Shown here: positions 15,084 to 16,607 of the stretch, in pieces
Layout of the letters: each line of letters starts with the position of its first letter
Position numbering within the stretch: the stretch's first letter is position 1
Assembly (NCBI GenBank): GCA_002441345.1
Contig: DJVU01000075.1
Location: forward strand, 11,584 to 28,190
Source of the DNA: Bacteroidales bacterium UBA6248
GTDB lineage: Bacteria; Bacteroidota; Bacteroidia; Bacteroidales; Lentimicrobiaceae
Reading direction: 5' to 3'
Length of the DNA: 16,607 nucleotides
Program-made: the position numbers and the translations under genes
The notes under the pieces: generated by a model
Seen by the model: only the letters and a program-made list of their open reading frames with translations
Databases searched by the model: none
Told to the model about the DNA's origin: nothing

Positions 15084-15518
15084 TTATTGCTTTATTATTT
15101 TAAACTTTTCGTTTTTATCTCCTGCCGTTATCAGCAACGGGTAGGTGCCTTTGCCCAAATGTTTTATATCAAGCGGGGTAAGCGTGTGCTGTATATTGCC
15201 TTGTTCAAGCAACCGTCCATGCATATCGCGCAGTACAAACACCGTATTTGCTTCGGGTAGGGTGGTAAACTCAATATTTACCGCTTCGCTTGCAGGATTC
15301 GGATATACCCGCACTCCCTCAATAGGTTGGTTTGGTAAGCGGGCAAACAGGCTGTCAGTTGTATTGAGGGTATCAGATTTTTCAACCTTGTCAACCCTTA
15401 TTTGTCGCAAGGTTCTGTTTCCTGCATTATCATACTCAAACACAACTACCGATGTTTGCGCCTGTGCTCCCAAAAGAAAATATAGCACTAGTGCAAGGAA
15501 TAAAACGGCTCTTTTCAT
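15084..15518 (-). CDS. Small T9SS-sorted protein with a single YD-like motif
   Basis: A 144-residue protein with a signal peptide (MKRAVLFLALVLYFLLGAQAQ), then a single YD-repeat-like motif (VVFEYDNAGNRTLRQI, about 25-40), a short linker, and a type A T9SS C-terminal sorting domain (about 66-144). The sorting-domain landmarks are VRVYPNPASEAVNIEF, LRDMHGRLLEQGNI, LDIKHLGKGTYPLLI and a KFKIIK terminus. Such domains take proteins through the type IX pore for release or attachment to surface lipopolysaccharide. Apart from these two elements there is almost no cargo, so the protein is nearly an anchor carrying one strand of RHS-type repeat. It starts 12 bases after the fibre gene and lies 72 bases before the RHS gene, so one operon is likely. 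The role as an RHS partner is inference. Confidence 0.85.
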   Translation of the reverse strand: MKRAVLFLALVLYFLLGAQAQTSVVVFEYDNAGNRTLRQIRVDKVEKSDTLNTTDSLFARLPNQPIEGVRVYPNPASEAVNIEFTTLPEANTVFVLRDMHGRLLEQGNIQHTLTPLDIKHLGKGTYPLLITAGDKNEKFKIIKQ

Positions 15519-15530
15519 GGTACTTACATA

Positions 15531-16607
15531 TTATTTGAGAGTTTCAACAATTGCTTTGAGCTCTTTCATCTCTTTTTCCTGCGCAATAATGTACAGCGTA
15601 AGCTCTTCAATTTTTTGCAGCAGCAGTGCGTTCATTTCGCCCAGCTCAATGCCGTTTTGTTCAACCTCGGCAGCATTGGGTATACCGGGCAGGTGGCCGT
15701 TTTGGTTGATAAAACTTTCTACTTCGTTGATTGAAAGCAGCTTGTAACCGGGTTCAAATACAAAATCGGGGAAAGGGCTGATGCTGGCATGGAATTTTTT
15801 GGCTTTTACTTCGCCGTTTACATATAATCCGCCTGCATCAATAACCACCTGATTGTCGAATTTTGCAGTACCGGCCACCTGCAGTTTGTATTGTGGCGAA
15901 GCCACCCCAATGCCAACATTTCCTTCGGGGGTAATTTTCATTTTAAGGTCGGTGCCTGCTGTAAAAAAGGCTATGGGCTGGTCTTTATCGAGGGTGCCGA
16001 TATTTACTGCACTTTTGGTGAAAAATATTCCTGCACTTTTTCCGGTGCCCGATGCTTCGAGCAATATACCTGCATCCTGTGTGCCTTCGGCCTTTATATG
16101 CAGGCGGGCCTGCGGGTCGGTGTTGTTGCCAATGGCTATATTGCCGTTGGCTGCATTGATAAACATGTGGGTATTTGTACCCCCGGTTACAAACGACAGG
16201 GAATGATTATTTGAAGCAGTACCGAGGTAAGCCTGTCCGCCGGCCATAATAAAACTGCTTATTTTATTGGTACCTGTGGCTTCGAGCAGCAAAGAGGCAT
16301 CCTCGGCAGCATCGGCTCTTATATGCAGTTTCGCCTGTGGATCGGTAGTGTTGCCGATGCCCACCTTGCCGGTACGTACGTTTGTAGGGGATTCACCAAC
16401 AAAAAAGGTGGGGACATTGCTTTTAAAGCCAACTGCGAGGCTAAGCGTTTTATCACAAGTCAGGAAGCTATTAACATCGCCAGCCCCAATTATTATTTGA
16501 TTATTTGAACCAGATTTTAGCCTATGCCCAATTAACATTGACCTGTTATAATTAACTTGAGACCCACTGCCAAAAATGTAGCTTTCCTGACTTCCTGTAA
16601 AAATAAT
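15531..16607 (-). CDS. Phage-tail-fibre-like repeat protein (5' end beyond window)
   Basis: The frame is open from the right edge to TAA 15531. The 23 codons upstream of the first visible ATG (16538) continue without a stop and read as the same Gly/Ser/Asn-rich repeat (IFGSGSQVNYNRS), so the gene enters from outside and its start is not seen. It has beta-roll repeats: VGIGNTTDPQAKLHI followed by ASLLLEATGT, and IAIGNNTDPQARLHI followed by AGILLEASGT, plus VGIGVASPQYKLQVAG. Then comes the common Bacteroidetes fibre terminus (FPDFVFEPGYKLLSI, NGHLPGIP, ELGEMNALLLQKIEEL) ending in a predicted coiled coil. Such proteins trimerise into fibres on phage tails or cell surfaces. No S74 chaperone catalytic motif is visible. 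It is followed 12 bases later by the T9SS gene. Confidence 0.85.
   Translation of the reverse strand: MIFTGSQESYIFGSGSQVNYNRSMLIGHRLKSGSNNQIIIGAGDVNSFLTCDKTLSLAVGFKSNVPTFFVGESPTNVRTGKVGIGNTTDPQAKLHIRADAAEDASLLLEATGTNKISSFIMAGGQAYLGTASNNHSLSFVTGGTNTHMFINAANGNIAIGNNTDPQARLHIKAEGTQDAGILLEASGTGKSAGIFFTKSAVNIGTLDKDQPIAFFTAGTDLKMKITPEGNVGIGVASPQYKLQVAGTAKFDNQVVIDAGGLYVNGEVKAKKFHASISPFPDFVFEPGYKLLSINEVESFINQNGHLPGIPNAAEVEQNGIELGEMNALLLQKIEELTLYIIAQEKEMKELKAIVETLK

Noticed and set aside
15531..16607. S74 intramolecular chaperone/peptidase domain on the fibre protein
   Set aside because: The C-terminus is the FEPGYKLLSI / GHLPGIP coiled-coil type, and no Ser-Asp catalytic pattern of S74 is visible.

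Overview
The window looks like a chromosomal segment of a Bacteroidota (Bacteroidetes) species. The evidence is: -7 boxes of the TAnnTTTG type in front of several genes; a type IX secretion (T9SS) C-terminal sorting domain; the Bacteroidetes form of tyrosine recombinase; tandem-domain Usp proteins of the type common in this phylum; and a 3-coathanger-like N-terminus on the large RHS protein. No genus can be named from what is visible.

Left part (1-5454) is core genome. It holds the 5' two-thirds of ruvB (minus, running off the left edge), two paralogous tandem universal-stress proteins flanking a small exported SPOR-domain protein (all plus), and a class II fructose-bisphosphate aldolase (minus). 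The aldolase shares a bidirectional terminator with the second Usp gene. Divergent from it is an eIF-2B/ribose-1,5-bisphosphate isomerase-like protein in which the usual catalytic Cys position reads Ser. A tRNA-Arg(CCG) gene closes the region and carries a compensated A19-U56 tertiary pair in place of the near-universal G19-C56.

Middle part (5455-8350) is accessory DNA inserted next to the tRNA. It has two hairpins and a good Bacteroidetes promoter, then a tyrosine recombinase. About 1.5 kb without an intact gene follows. This holds a possible gene fragment, four tandem 10-bp repeats, a GC-richer structured stretch resembling the 5' part of a group II intron RNA (no reverse transcriptase frame), and a cluster of six CCGGAAT boxes at 23-24 bp or near multiples of that, resembling the multi-repeat terminus of an IS21-family element. 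It reads as an integration hotspot full of element remnants.

Right part (8350-16607) is one minus-strand gene cluster, transcribed from right to left. First is a phage-tail-fibre-like protein cut by the right edge. Next is a tiny T9SS-sorted protein bearing a single YD motif. Then comes a 2107-residue exported RHS protein combining SpvB, FG-GAP, TcdB-middle, YD and RHS-core segments with a glycine- and aromatic-rich hydrophobic C-terminal tip. Last is a small DUF1493 protein whose start overlaps the RHS stop. The layout is that of a polymorphic toxin with its cognate downstream gene, here joined to fibre-like and T9SS-anchored partners. The toxin activity of the tip and the immunity role of the DUF1493 protein are inferences from position, not shown by recognised catalytic motifs.
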